This document shows, piece after piece, positions 42,323-54,333 of a DNA stretch of 64,000 bases. Where the stretch lies: positions 3,596,001 to 3,660,000 of the forward strand of contig QYRS01000005.1 of assembly GCA_006503535.1 (NCBI GenBank), read 5' to 3'. A program made the position numbers and the translations under genes. Source of the DNA: Arthrinium phaeospermum. Its lineage: Eukaryota; Ascomycota; Sordariomycetes; Amphisphaeriales; Apiosporaceae. Within the stretch, counting starts at the first letter, position 1; every line of letters starts with the position of its first letter. Under the pieces are notes generated by a model, which worked only from the letters and a program-made list of their open reading frames with translations, searched no databases and was not told the origin of the DNA.

Positions 42323-44211
42323 TCATCCAGTCCTGAACACTCGATGGGGAGTCCCCTCCTGCTCGTACCTCTCGTGGACCGGCGCCACTACCCCGGAAAA
42401 GAAATTATCCCGCATGGTCTCGTTGTCAAATCGCTGTAGAACCTTTCGTCCTGGGAAAGTGAACTTCAGGCAGCGCTTGACCGCATCCATGTAAGAGGTG
42501 CCCACCGCAAAATGTAGTTCCTCAGCGGCCTCTTCGGCGACCTCAAAGCTTTTAAGCAGGGTCTCGTGGTGCTCCAAGCCTCTAAACGTCGCTTGTGTAG
42601 CAGGCGCCTTTTTGTCGCGGCTGACAAAGTCTTCGTATAGGTTCCGGAAGTCATTGTCAAGGCCTATCTCGATCAAAAGGACCGCGAGCGCGAAGAGGGT
42701 GCGATGCGGCACTGCAAAGCTGGTGTCGTGAGTTGTTTGGGAATTCTCACTAGGGTTTGGACCTTTGGGGGGTTCTTGTCTGGTGAAACGATATAAGAAG
42801 GCAGGCATCGCATTCATGTTGTCCATGCTCTCCGAATCGATCTCCACACGCTGCTCTGTAAGCAGCACAATGTCATTCTCCATCATCTTGGTCTCTTCGA
42901 GCCAAGGAGTACCACACAGTAGCAATACTGCCCACGTTGCAGCTGAGGCGATGGCAAGGCGATCCTTCGTCGACAGCTTTTTTCTCTGCAACGAACATCT
43001 GCTGAGGCTAAGGCTATGTATCGTTGCATGGCCCGTCAAACACTTCCGCCAGCTCAGATCGTAGGTAGGTTTATTAGTAGGCTGTTTCCTCTCAAGAATC
43101 ACCATGCTATGTCGGGACGGGTCGGGGGAACTCAGCAGATAGCCGCTGGGTAGATCATGTGCTGGCTGCGCGCAGATCGAACGGATGATTCTCAATTGAG
43201 GTGAAACATCAGCTATAGGCAACTTAGTTGACAATCTATTTGTTTGATTCCGTGGCAATCCTACCACATATTGGGCTCGGTGAGGAGCTAGAGACTGGCG
43301 GTGAGGCGTTACGCCTGGCCTTTTGTAGCTTCTTATTCGATGCTCCCGACGTTGTCAAGCTTGAAGGAGCGCCTATATTCCCCATATCTCGGATGGGTAT
43401 TGCGGACTCTTTGGGCTCAAGTCGGACCTTAACAACTTGCCAATGCTGCGGTACTTGGTCGCAAGAGTCCCTTTCCGGGAAAGACAGGTCAGGTACTCGG
43501 AGATTCCGTAGTCCTTGGCGGTGCCAGGAGAGATCAATCATGTTCAGGTGGGTGTTAGCACATCCTTGGTCGTAACCCTCACTCAGAGCATTATGGATAA
43601 TGCAAACATCGTTCCGAAGTTTTTGGCACAAGTTGTCGTTGAAGTAGTAATTCTTCCTCACGTGAGTATTGTTGTAACATGTCGTGACCTCGCTTTTATC
43701 TTCTAAGAAGCTCTTCAAGTTGCAATTGTACCTGAAGATATCGTCGAATAGTTGTTCCGTTTCTTTCTTCTTGAGAGTTCGTTTCACCTTGCGCCATCCA
43801 GAACGTGCGGGAGACGAAGAAATCGGCTACGGCGAGTTGCATATCAGTTCCCAAACCTCAATGTGATAATAATGAGTATTTTGACGAGGGCGTAGTAACC
43901 TTTCCATTCGTATCAATCTTAAACCGTTCCCTCAGTTTCCAGATGGACTGTCTCATGTCCTGGATCGTATCCACGATGTCGTTATAGTCTTCGGGATAGT
44001 ACCTGGCGAGTTTCTGGTTGACTTCATCCTCAATGAGGGCAGGACTGAGGATTATAAGAGTCTTTTTGAGCTTCAGGTACTCTATTTTGAGCATCCGCCG
44101 CTTGATTGGGAGATCGCTATCATCTGACCACTCTCCATACAGTTCGATGATAGCACCAATTCCTTTCAATACGACTGGGAAGGCGCCCAAAACAAGTCCA
44201 GCAACTTCCAT
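42323..44211 (-). CDS. DUF7580-type fungal protein
   Basis: Exons 44211-43900, 43787-43265 and 43212-42323 (phases 0 and 1) give 574 residues. The N-terminus MEVAGLVLGAFPVVLKGIGA, with a hydrophobic start and YGEW, is typical of fungal proteins that carry an N-terminal death-fold-like region, and the C-terminal half matches DUF7580: LSTKDRLAIASAATWAVLLL, GTPWLEE, LFALAVLLIEIGL and a tail with YMDAVKRCLKFTF. DUF7580 proteins are expanded in filamentous fungi and suspected in non-self or stress responses; no reaction is known. The donor at 43899 (GTTACT) is weak, but the phase fits. Head-to-head with the AAA ATPase gene, 269 bp apart. Confidence 0.78.
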
Positions 44212-44480
44212 GATGGGAGTGTCTGAGTCGTGGAGCCATGCATCTACACCGTGAAGATGGTTTCTAAAAAGAAAGGAATGTTGGGTGCGCGGAAACGGCG
44301 GCGCGATAATAGGCCTCCTCGTGAATAGGACCTTCCTATTGGTCTTCGAGATGCACTACCCCGCACCATCTGGCCACCGAGATCGGGGTCTTCTCTTTCT
44401 TCATATTTGACAGAAATGTCAAAAGAGGAGATTGAGTCTCTAGAGCCATCTGTGAATGGCTTCAAAGGCCCGCACTAGAC
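44212..44480. promoter_or_regulatory. Shared promoter of the DUF7580 and AAA ATPase genes
   Basis: Only 269 bp separate two divergent start codons, so the two genes probably share regulatory sequence. No specific motif recognised. Confidence 0.5.
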
Positions 44481-47400
44481 ATGTCTATCACTCTCCCCGA
44501 TTCAGCCCCCGAGGGTGACCCGATCCAATCCGCACCCGAAACTATCCCTTTACTCTACGCCAACGTGGTGACATCCTTTGACGCAGTTCTATCCCGGCTA
44601 GACCAGTCACTGGGGTTTTCCGAGTCACCAATACTCGAAGCTGCTTATGAACAGTGCTCTCGTCTTAGGATATGGGGCCAACAGAACAAGGTATCACCCC
44701 CCGATGATGTCACCGGGTCTTTGGGTGAGCATCTTAAAGAACAGCCTGAGGTCGAGCAGTTAATTCTCGAAATTTTACACGATGCCAATACCTCATTGTC
44801 CAAGATTGCGCAGGAAATGACTGAGCCGGTATCTGCCATCAGAACCAGCGAGCTGGAAAGTGATAGTGACACATCAGTTTCTTCGGATAGCAATCCAGCT
44901 TCAAGCTTGATTAGCTACTTGAGGAGACTGTTTGAGAACGTTGCAGAGCTCTACAGGCTACAAGTCCTGCTCCGAACCCCAAGCATGAAAGCGAAACAAC
45001 CCCAACCTAAACCAGCTTCTTCGCCCGTGCATGGTTATCAACAATACTACCAAAACGCAAGACGTCAACCTGATTATTCGAAGCTGGCCTTCGCTTCATT
45101 CTCCGACCCGGGACAAACATCACGAAACAAGTCGTTGGGTGCAGACCGGATGACGGCCAATGACGTTCCATGCGTATCCCCCGAGTCAAAGCAGCTAGTC
45201 TTGCAACATGATGCTTTTACGGAGATGGATAGTATCGAAGCCCCAAGAAAGCGCATCGCGGAGCTTGAATTTGAAAACCGCCGGCTTCTAGGACCTCAGA
45301 CGAGCTACTTAGATCAAGAAGTTACACCGTGGTTTGGCTTCCGAGTATTGCATTGGATTGGAGACGCTGTTTATCTTGACCCTCCCCTGTGGAAATATGG
45401 AGATGGAAGGTATTCCATAAGCGGCCAGCACCGAATTCCAAGCGTGGAAGACTACGCCAAGCATCACCCCGAAGTTGCATTCTTGATATTTCGCATATAT
45501 GAAGAAGCCTCAGAGATACCTAGGGAGTTGGCGGATAACCATGGTACTCTACCACTTCCCCAACACTCGAAGGTGTATGCCAAATTGGTCGCCCCTGAGA
45601 TGGTCGTGGCCATGGAGAGATTTCTGAGGAACATTCCCGATTTCGACGCACAACTATTGGAATCCTCTATAGACGATCCCAAGTCCTCGAGCTCCCCAAC
45701 CAAGCCTTCCGCGCGTTCTGTTCCATCCATCATGGACCTCACAGACAGATTGAAAGAAGTCATTCCTCGTCCGTACCTAGTATGGTTTTTCTGTCGAAAA
45801 CATGCGGATTCAGCGATGGGAAAGTTGCAAAAGCAGGACGCTTTTCTCGTCAAGATCTTCCGAGACTGGATTGAGGCCACCTATGGCTCTACATGGAATA
45901 ATGTAGAGTCCGAATTCAGAAAGGGCCTTGTATCGCTACAGAGCATACAGTACCTCGTCCATCCCGGAGATGTTTTAATTGCCCGAAAAGGGCGTTTGGT
46001 GGAATCCTACATAGCGACATCTTGGTTTCATCTACAGTCCTCAGAGAAGCTGACTCATGGTACCACTGAGCTTTGGACCCGGGCAGCCCCAGCGACGTAC
46101 TTTGTGGAAGGTTGGTGTTGGGACAATGACGGCCTCCAAAAGAAACGAGCTTCCCTTCAGGTGAACATTTCACCTTCGTCGCGATACACAGCTATCAAAA
46201 GGTTAGAAGTGTTCCCATTGAGATCGAACGATGAAGACCTGAAAGTGCAGCTAGAGGAGAGAGGTCGCACGTTTTGGAAATGCCGCCAAAAGAAGCTCGT
46301 ATCTTACGCCGAAGAAGGAGTCAATGGACCCAATATGGTATGTTTTCATTCCATCCGGAACTTGATATTCTCAGTTGATTCACATAGCACAGGGAAGCAG
46401 CAGGTTCATGGTTGATGCCGCCGCATATCAGATGTTGCATACGAAGGTAGAATCGACCAGTCCAGGACTACCCATGAAGAGGAGCATGTTGCAGTCAAAA
46501 ATTAAAGATGAGCCCAGTAAACCAGCTGGAATGCACGACAAACCACCAGAGGGGCCGATGCTGCTTGTCTTCCCTAGGCAGGTAGCTGCCTTCGACTTGA
46601 ATCGAAAAGAGTGGAGTAAGCAAAATGAAGCCTCCGAATCTTTGAGCAGTTTTATTGAATTTGCAATAGGTCACCTTGAAGTCGACAATATTCGGGATGT
46701 TAACTGGGACGAGAGATCCTTTGACAAGCTTGCATTGAATGCAGACTACAAGGAGCTCATCGTAGCCCTAGTCACAAGCCAAACTGATACCTCTAAAAGT
46801 ACCGATATAGTTGCGGGAAAAGGTCATGGTCTTATTTTATTGTTACATGGTGGTCCCGGAACCGGTAAAACATTTACTGCTGAAAGTATCGCCGAGCTTG
46901 CAAAGAAACCCCTGTACAGGGTAATGTGCGGCGATATTGGAATAAACCCCGAGCAGGCTGAAACTTATCTCGAATCAGTATTCTACCTGGGAACGAGGTG
47001 GGACTGCGTGGTTCTGCTTGACGAAGCTGATGTGTTCTTAGAAGAGCGAACATTAAGTGACCTGAGTCGTAATGCTCTGGTGTCTGTGCTTCTACGGGCC
47101 TTGGAGTATCACGAAGGCATTCTGATACTAACAACTAATCGGGTCGGGACGTTCGACGAAGCATTCAAGTCGCGCATCCAACTATCGCTGCACTATCCCA
47201 CCTTAACAAAAGAGTTCCGGCTCCAGATCTGGCGCAACCTACTCGACAGGCTCGAGAGCTTCTCAGACCAGAGCGTCGACCACCAGAATCTTCGGGATCA
47301 CCTCGATAGCCTGGCTCAGATCCAGATGAATGGTCGTCAGATCCGAAATGTCGTCGCGACCGCTCGTCAACTCGCGAACTTCAAGCAGAGATATTTGGAC

Positions 47401-47502
47401 TTCAAACTTCTGAAACACGTGATTGACGTGTCGCGGGAGTTTGATCGTTATTTGGAAAATATCAGAGGAAGCGAATGGGTACGTGAGGAGGGGCTGCGAT
47501 AA
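44481..47502 (+). CDS. AAA+ ATPase (DUF7025-AAA type)
   Basis: Exons 44481-46337 and 46393-47502 (donor GTATGT, acceptor GCACAG, phase 0) give 988 residues. The N-terminal 350 residues are polar and low in motifs. The middle (LVWFFCRKHADS, YLVHPGDVLIARKG) matches the region that precedes the ATPase in fungal DUF7025-AAA proteins. The C-terminal AAA core has Walker A HGGPGTGKTFTAESIA, Walker B CVVLLDEADVFLEE, sensor-1 region ILILTTNRVGTFDEAF and SRI-like arginine residues. Such proteins are often near HET or NLR-like genes. Divergent from the DUF7580 gene, suggesting a functional pair; that is inference. Confidence 0.88.
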
Positions 47503-47684
47503 TGTAGTTAGTTATGATCTGTTGTCCCATTCAGAATGCCACCTAGATTAGTCGACTTTATCTAGATGTTTTTGACACCCTAAGAGGGGAACGCCGAGCT
47601 ACTCGTCATCCCTAAGGACCGCCCTTTACTTATTTCCGGAGCAGAAATAAAGAAGCAAAGGGTTATCGCCAATTTAACTGCCAC

Positions 47685-49064
47685 TTACAAGCCAGAGGGC
47701 GCGTTCTTGCCAGAAGCAAGTCGCAACTCCATCACAGTTTCATTCTCCAGTGCATTGTACGTGTAGCTTCCGCGTAGATAAAGCCCAACGCTCTCAGTCA
47801 GCGCGCGCCACTCGGCCTCGGTGCGCTCCATGCTCGCGATCCCCATCATGGTCAGGTCCACGCACGCCGCGATGTACCCCACCCCCGTCGCGGGCAGCAC
47901 CGTCTCGTCCACGAGCAGCACCGAGTCGGGCGCCATGGCGTCGCGGATCCGCCGAAATAGGACGCGCACCCGGTGCGGCGGGAAGTCGTGCGGGACGCCG
48001 CGCATGTAGTAGAACTTGGCGCCCCGGACGGGCTGCGGCTGGAAGAAGTCGTGGGCCATGTTCTCCACGCCGGGGGTCTGCAGGGCCAGCGCCACCGTGT
48101 CGGGCAGGTCCTGGTTGATGACGCGGCCGGGGATGTCCGGGTACTGGGCGCGGAACTGGGCGCACTGGTGGCCGATGCCGCCGCCGACGTTGACGTAGAG
48201 GGGGCGGGTTGGGTCCGTTAGGCCCTTGGTCTCTTCCCGCACGGGGTACACGGAGAGCCAGGAGATGGTGGGGTCGCGGCGCAGCGCCATGTAGCGGTGG
48301 AAGTCCTCCATGGCGTTGGGCACCTTGAGCATGATGTCGAAGGTGGTGTCGCGCGTGCCCCAACCCATCATGAGAGCCGTGTCGGTCTCATCCGTTGGGT
48401 TTCGGTAACCGTTCTTTTTGAGGAACTCGGGGAGGGCCTGGTACTCTTTCGAAACGAGACCGTGACTTGGTTCCGGTTAGCATCTGAGGACGAACTTGCA
48501 GTCCACATGTTGAAATTGGTGAGAGCCTACAAATGAGCGATGCCAGCCACGCAAACATCTGAAATCAGGTTCCTCGTGATGTTGGTTGCCTCGTACTGGT
48601 CCTGACCAACTTCACGGGCGACATTGATGGTGTTGTAGTATCGCAGGATCCTCTCTGGGGCCAACTTGTTAGTCCCCGCAGAGTATGGGCCACAGCCCGG
48701 GTGCTCTCCAAGGATTACTTACTGATCAGCTCCGGGTCGGCACCAGTATCCCGGGCAACGTCCGCGACTGTCTTGGCCCCAGTGGCCTCGGCCAAGGCTA
48801 TGAAGATCTTCAGGTCGTAGCCAATTTGTACCATGGCTCTCTCGAGGTCCTGCAAGTGCGGTCAGCCTTTATGTATGCAGCCAAAGCGATCAGTGAATAC
48901 AGCCTTACGAGGTGCGCGAACCTGTGCACAGTGTCGGTGGTGTCTTCCAGAGAGTCGGCCATCCGCCGGAGCGACACGATGAGGTTCCGACGCGTAGCCC
49001 GGTCCGCCGTAGCGGCCAGCTGGGAGAGGCCCGCTGTATCGAAGAGAAGTGCTGTAGTATCCAT
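47685..49064 (-). CDS. SAM-dependent O-methyltransferase (COMT-type)
   Basis: Exons 49064-48909, 48849-48723, 48654-48531 and about 48446-47685. The N-terminal dimerisation part (LFDTAGLSQLAATADRAT, KTVADVARDTGADPELI, RILRYYNTINV) precedes the catalytic domain with the SAM motif LYVNVGGGIGHQC, then NQDLPDT, MRGVPHDFPPHRV (general-base His region) and VLLVDETVLP. This is the plant-COMT-like Methyltransf_2 family used in fungal secondary metabolism to methylate phenolic hydroxyls. The third junction does not close in phase with any good acceptor, so there is either an extra small exon or one missing base near 48450. Confidence 0.82.
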
Positions 49065-49627
49065 GACTATTTGCTGCTGAATTGCCACACATGCGGTGCT
49101 GAATAAAGAAAGAAATGAAGAAACGGTCGGGGATGATTTCGACCCTAGGGGAGCAGGAATAACGTGCGCCCGCATGATTAGATTGCCCACACTTGAATGC
49201 AAGTTTGTTTTTGATGATCAGCACAAGCTCACCCGTGTTCTGTCTCTATCAGAGAGTGCTTGGTTTTGAGCCGGATATTGAATAAAAAGGAAATTTGGTC
49301 TTGGCGAGGAGCGCAGCCGGAACCGTTGCGAACCGTTGCATTAGCCCGAGGGTGGTATCGGGACAATGCTAAGCACGATGAACAAGTATTGCAAGCTCGA
49401 CGATGTTTCAATTTCAAGAGTTTCTTCTAATGAATATAAGTGTACATTCTTTCAGATTCTCCCAGTGAAGAGGGGAGAAAACCCTTCCACTTGCGGTGGA
49501 AAAGGGGAAAGCCCCACTCTGCTCGAAGAGATATGCCCTCAGTCCGCACGCAAATCCAATTCCCTAACTTTCATCTTCCAGCATTTCTTGCCAAAAATCA
49601 CCGTGAGAACTACAAGGTAGCGGCCTC
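49065..49627. other. Intergenic, no gene seen
   Basis: Short ORFs without features. Upstream region of the methyltransferase and 3' flank of the small secreted protein. Confidence 0.5.
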
Positions 49628-49972
49628 CTACGGGCAGTCAATGGCGCCAAACCTGTTCCGGGTGGCCCGCCACCAGGCCGACTCCACCATCCCCCCGTTG
49701 CAGGTAACGGGGGTACTGAACGCCCACTCCAAGACGCCCGGCTCGCCTGCCCTTTCACGACAGAACTGCCCGCCAGACACGGAGCATCCGCCGGCGCCTT
49801 GGAGGTTGTCCCACAGACCTCCACAAATGCCGGGGACATCCTCGACGCCGTCCTGGGTGATGGCCCATTGATAGTTGGCACCACCGGGATTCTGGTCTTT
49901 GGTGCATGTCCCCGCGTAGGCGACGGAGGAGAGGCCGGCGGCCATGAGGGTCAGGTTAGAGAGGAGCTGCAT
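49628..49972 (-). CDS. Small secreted cysteine-rich protein
   Basis: A single exon of 114 residues. A signal peptide MQLLSNLTLMAAGLSSVAYA is followed by a mature domain with six cysteines (GTC, PGIC, GGC, QFC, VTC, IDC) and aromatic residues. The size and even cysteine count fit a disulphide-stabilised secreted protein of the effector-like class. A TATA box lies upstream at 50182. No family name is offered. Confidence 0.65.
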   Translation of the reverse strand: MQLLSNLTLMAAGLSSVAYAGTCTKDQNPGGANYQWAITQDGVEDVPGICGGLWDNLQGAGGCSVSGGQFCRERAGEPGVLEWAFSTPVTCNGGMVESAWWRATRNRFGAIDCP

Positions 49973-51406
49973 GTTGGGTTTCTTTTTTGGCAGGTCTCGA
50001 AAGAGTGAGGTTGTGGGTGATGGATTGGAGCAGTGTATGTGGTCTTCGCTGTTTGCAAATTGTCTAGGAGACGGGAGTGAAAATGGTGTGATGTGGTGTA
50101 GTCTTTGTGGCGGGTAATCTGATGAGGAGCTGTGTTGCTATGGCCATTCAGACTCCTTTTAAGACACGGAAACACGGGATATTTATACAGCAGCGTGAAG
50201 GACATCGGTGGCAGAGAAAGGTGAGGGTTCGCATCCAGTTACGCATTGCCATTTGCGCCGGAGTATTACTGCCATCATCATGTCTGACAGCTTATTAACT
50301 TCCTTTTCCGAGCCTGGGCATACCTCAATGTTTACTCTAGGTAGTAATTTATTGACTCTAGACCGAACCGCGGCCCCTTTGCCGCACCGCGCCTCCTCTT
50401 ATGACACACTCTCCCTCCTACCGACCATCGCAGATGAAGCCATTCCGGATGGCACGATTATGGCCCCAGACCTAAGTATGACCTAAGCACGACCTGAAAG
50501 CTGCACTTCGCCTCTTCATGTGCCGCAAGACGGCTTGGCGTCTATCTCAACGCAGAGGCAACTGCTAGACTCACCAGTATCTGGCCAAACCCGACTCTGT
50601 TTCGGACTCTAGCTTACCTTAGCGGACTTGAGCAACTTTGATCAGGACGGCGGGAGATCTGAGAGTCCGTAGTTGAGAGTTATCGGCGGTCTGAGGTGCA
50701 TTGTATCATGTGAACCCAACGAAAGTTCAACGCTCGAGGATGGAGCGAGACCCGAGGCAAGAACCAAGACCAATCAATCAAAACAGGATTCGTTGAAGAA
50801 ATGTCGATCTTTCGGCTATTCCAGCCGAAAGTTCAGATTGCTATCCTTGCGAATGCAAATCCCTCCGAGCTTCCAATTCCCCTGGATCGCCGATTCCTCC
50901 GGTCACCCAGTCCCCACAGAACGCCGGTCTCGCCGAACGTCAGCGACGGCACAGGATGCTGTGCCGCCGGCTGTGTTCAAATATATCCTCTAGATGACGT
51001 CGGTCTTCTTGGCATAGGCAAATCTGACCTGCCAGGCAGCAGGTTAATAATAGGCAACAACAAATGTGAAAGATCCTGCCTCGTCTAGTACATGTGTGGA
51101 GCTGGGATGTCTCAGGGTACCGAGTCCGTCCTACAGCGAGAACACAGCGCCCAAACGACTATGGGAATAACCGTACTCGGCCCAAGGTAATAATAATAAA
51201 CTATCACCCTGATTATTCCATTCACTCCCTATTATGACAGAGGAGTAAACATAACCTACGCTATAGGGATTTATAATTATCTGCCAAATGTGTAACCTTT
51301 GTTGGGTTGCTTTGCCCCCATAAGCTGGAGCGAACACCCACTTCATCATGCTGCACCCCGCTTTATGGCACTATGGACCTTTTTGGCCCTGATGCTGTCA
51401 AATCAC
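49973..51406. other. Intergenic, no supported gene beyond the TATA box
   Basis: Several short ORFs (up to 106 codons near 50673) lack domains or signal peptides. Contains the 3' flank of the MFS gene. Confidence 0.45.
50182..50187 (-). promoter_or_regulatory. TATA box of the small secreted protein gene
   Basis: Reads TGTATAAATATCC on the minus strand, about 210 bp before the ATG at 49972. Confidence 0.5.
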
Positions 51407-53707
51407 TTAACCTGACTTCTGCTCCTCGGCAACTGAGATCTCCCTGCCGACTGGCGCACCAGTCCCGGTCTTCCGGATGTCGTACCACCCGATCCCCCAG
51501 ATAAACAGCCCGCTGAAGACGACCATGGCGGCGTTGAGGTAGAACACGCGGTCCACACTCTCGGCAAAGGCCGCAATGACGCCGCCGAGGTCGCTGGCGT
51601 CCACGACGTGGCGGAAGCTGGTGGCGCCGGCCTCGACCACGGCGGCGACGCTGACCCCGGGGGCATAGAGGGGAAGCTGGGTCTTGAGACTGGACACCAA
51701 GACCACGTTACACAGGGGCAAGACAATGGCGGGGAAGAGCGATTGAGTGAAGACCATGAATGCCATGCCCGAGGAGAGTTCCTCGCCGGATGTGACGCTT
51801 TGGATCGAGATGAGGCCCTGGCAGTGATTGTTAGAAGGGGGTCGGTTCTCCCCCATGCGCAAGTGGGAGATGGGGCAGTGGAACGGGGAGACGTTACAAG
51901 CTGTAGTGCTGAGCCGGACCCTACTCCCGCTAGGATCTGGAAGCCGATCCATCTACCCACAGATGAGTCAGCCTGGAGCGTCGACATCAGCCCGGTCCCT
52001 ATCGAGGAAAGCACTAGCGAGAAGATAGCTATCGGGATGACGTAGCCCGTCTTTTGCACTGTTGGCATCGTAGATCAGCTTCTTGTGGTCTTGAACCATG
52101 TGACTTACTCCCTTGTACACATTCACTCAGGACAACTCACAGACACCCCCAGAGAGGCCTGCCGCCAAAAGCTGCGGCACAATTAAGGGCACGGAGTAGA
52201 CCCCGCTCATGACGGCCGTGGCGTTGTACACGCTCTGGGAGTAGATGGGTAGATAATAAAACAGCCCGTAGATGCCGACCATCTGGAACGCGTTGAACAG
52301 GGCGCCCGACCACACCGTGCGCCGGCGGATCATGGCGGCCGGCAGCAGCGCCCCGTCGCCCTTGTGATAATTCCAGATGATCCCGACCACGCCCGTGGCG
52401 GCGGCGCCGCAGAAGAGGCCGATCACTTGGGACGAGTTCCAGGGGTACTGGTTACCTCCGAACTGTAGGGCGAGCAGCAGCTGGATCACGGCGGGGGCGA
52501 ATAGGGCGAAGCCGATTAAGTCCAGATGGCGATGGAGGTGGGGAAGAACGGCGAGATGGTTCTTCTTAGGGGTCTGCTCGGGGATGCGGAGGAGGAGGGT
52601 GAGCAGAATTGTGATGCTGCCAATCGGTAGATTGATGTAGAACGCTATGATGTCTCTTGATCAATATCGCGGAGAGCAAAAGAAGAAAGCAGTACCAACT
52701 CACACCATCTCCACGTACTATAGGTGGTGAAAGCACCCCCGATCAGGGGCCCTGCGACGAGCCCTAGCTGCTGGACTGGGAGCTGGTTGTTAACGAGATA
52801 TCAAAGTGCACTTCTTTTGCAAAGGGAACCTACTTCCCATGACCAAGCCCAGCAAGGCTACGACTCAGTTAGTAACACAAGCCTCTTTTTCAACTCCACA
52901 GGCGTTGGCATTTCCTCAACTCACCTGGTCTTTTCTCCATTGGCGCGCAGCTCGACACGATGGTGATAGCGCCGTTGCTGATACCGGCCGCGCCAAGCCC
53001 GGCCACCACACGACCGACGATGAGCATAGGGGAGTTGATGGCGGCGCCGCATAGCACGGAGCCGACCTCAAAGAGTAGGAAGAAGAAAAGGAAGGTCCAC
53101 TGGATATGTCAAAGATGGCAAGGTCGGAGTTCAGGGGAGCACCAGTGTAGATCAGATGGTCCCAGGCATACCTTGGTCTTGAAGTGAGTATAGATCTTGC
53201 CAACCAGGGGTTGGGGAGCGGCCCTGATATTTCTCCTGTTAGAATGTGTATGCTTCGGGGACGAAGGGGCAAATTTCGAGTGTACTAAAGTGAGCCAAAA
53301 AACCAAGAACGTACATTCCAAACTGGTAGACGCCAGCGTACCAGCCCACGTCGGCGAGAGAGCGGAACTCGTCGGTAATGCGTGGAATCGCCTACAGATG
53401 GGCAACCCGATGATTCCTTGGTGAGCATTGGAGTCATCACTTGTGCGGAATAAACAGGACGGGGACTCACGGTGCTGATGACCATGGTATCGACCAGCAT
53501 GAGGAAACAGGCTATGATGACATTGGTGATGACCAGCCCCAGCCTGATGCCAGTGACGTATTCGGGTTGAAATCCATCATGGGATGCGGCATCAACTGCC
53601 TTTTCTGGCGTCTCTTGATGTTGCTCCTGTTGCTCCGCCACTGTCGTAGGTGCTTCTGTCATGTTGGAGTTGCTAGTAGCAGTTCCTGAGGATGCTAGCG
53701 CTGACAT
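51407..53707 (-). CDS. MFS exporter, DHA14 (drug:H+ antiporter) type
   Basis: About eight exons; the first is 53707-53471 and the second 53391-53315. A polar N-terminal tail precedes TM1 ([20 protein letters not shown]). Family landmarks follow in order: [40 protein letters not shown] with [30 protein letters not shown] with FYINLPIG, and [20 protein letters not shown]. The last exon ends [14 protein letters not shown] at 51407. This is the 14-TM efflux family that includes toxin exporters of secondary-metabolite clusters. It sits with a methyltransferase and a glutathione transferase, a common self-protection set. Confidence 0.87.
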
Positions 53708-54333
53708 GTTGTTGGCGTATAGACTTCTACCGGATTTGGCATGAAACAAGTCGAAGCAAAAGGTAAAAGATTTTGAGAGATATTTGTCTACCTTAGAAGT
53801 AGGTGCCACCTCAAAGGGGCAGAACCAGATCCTGGATGCTTCTGTTACCAACATGGCCTGCGCCTCATATTATCTCTCAAAAAGTCCATTCTTGCAGACT
53901 TTATTCCGATTACCAATTTAACGTCAAAGCAATGCTGTCAGGACATCGATGGCTTTTGCCTTGCCTTTAGCCCCTGTCTATGTACACAGCCTATCCGGAC
54001 TACCAACAGCTCCCAGCATCCCTTGCTTCGATACTTTCACCAATGAAATACACGTCTTGCTATGCCTCCCTCGCTCGGTAGAACCAACGACGCCGCGTCC
54101 CGGATCAACCACCCTTACGAAAAATGCAGTCGCGGACTTTTATGCAAGTAACCCGATTGGGATTAGCCGGCCCCCCTGTTTCTCCCTTGCTCCAGCAGGC
54201 TTAAACCTGATGACGATCGAGATGCCCATTCCCCGCCCCTCTCTCTTCCTTCTCTACTATACTCTTGAGACAATATCATATAATATCCTGACACCACTAA
54301 TTGTTGCTGACTTCAACCAGACCTTTCATTGTC
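53708..54333. promoter_or_regulatory. Divergent region between the MFS and GST genes
   Basis: About 626 bp between divergent start codons. A 138-codon ORF at 53949 overlaps the GST start in another frame and is rejected. Likely holds both promoters. Confidence 0.5.
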
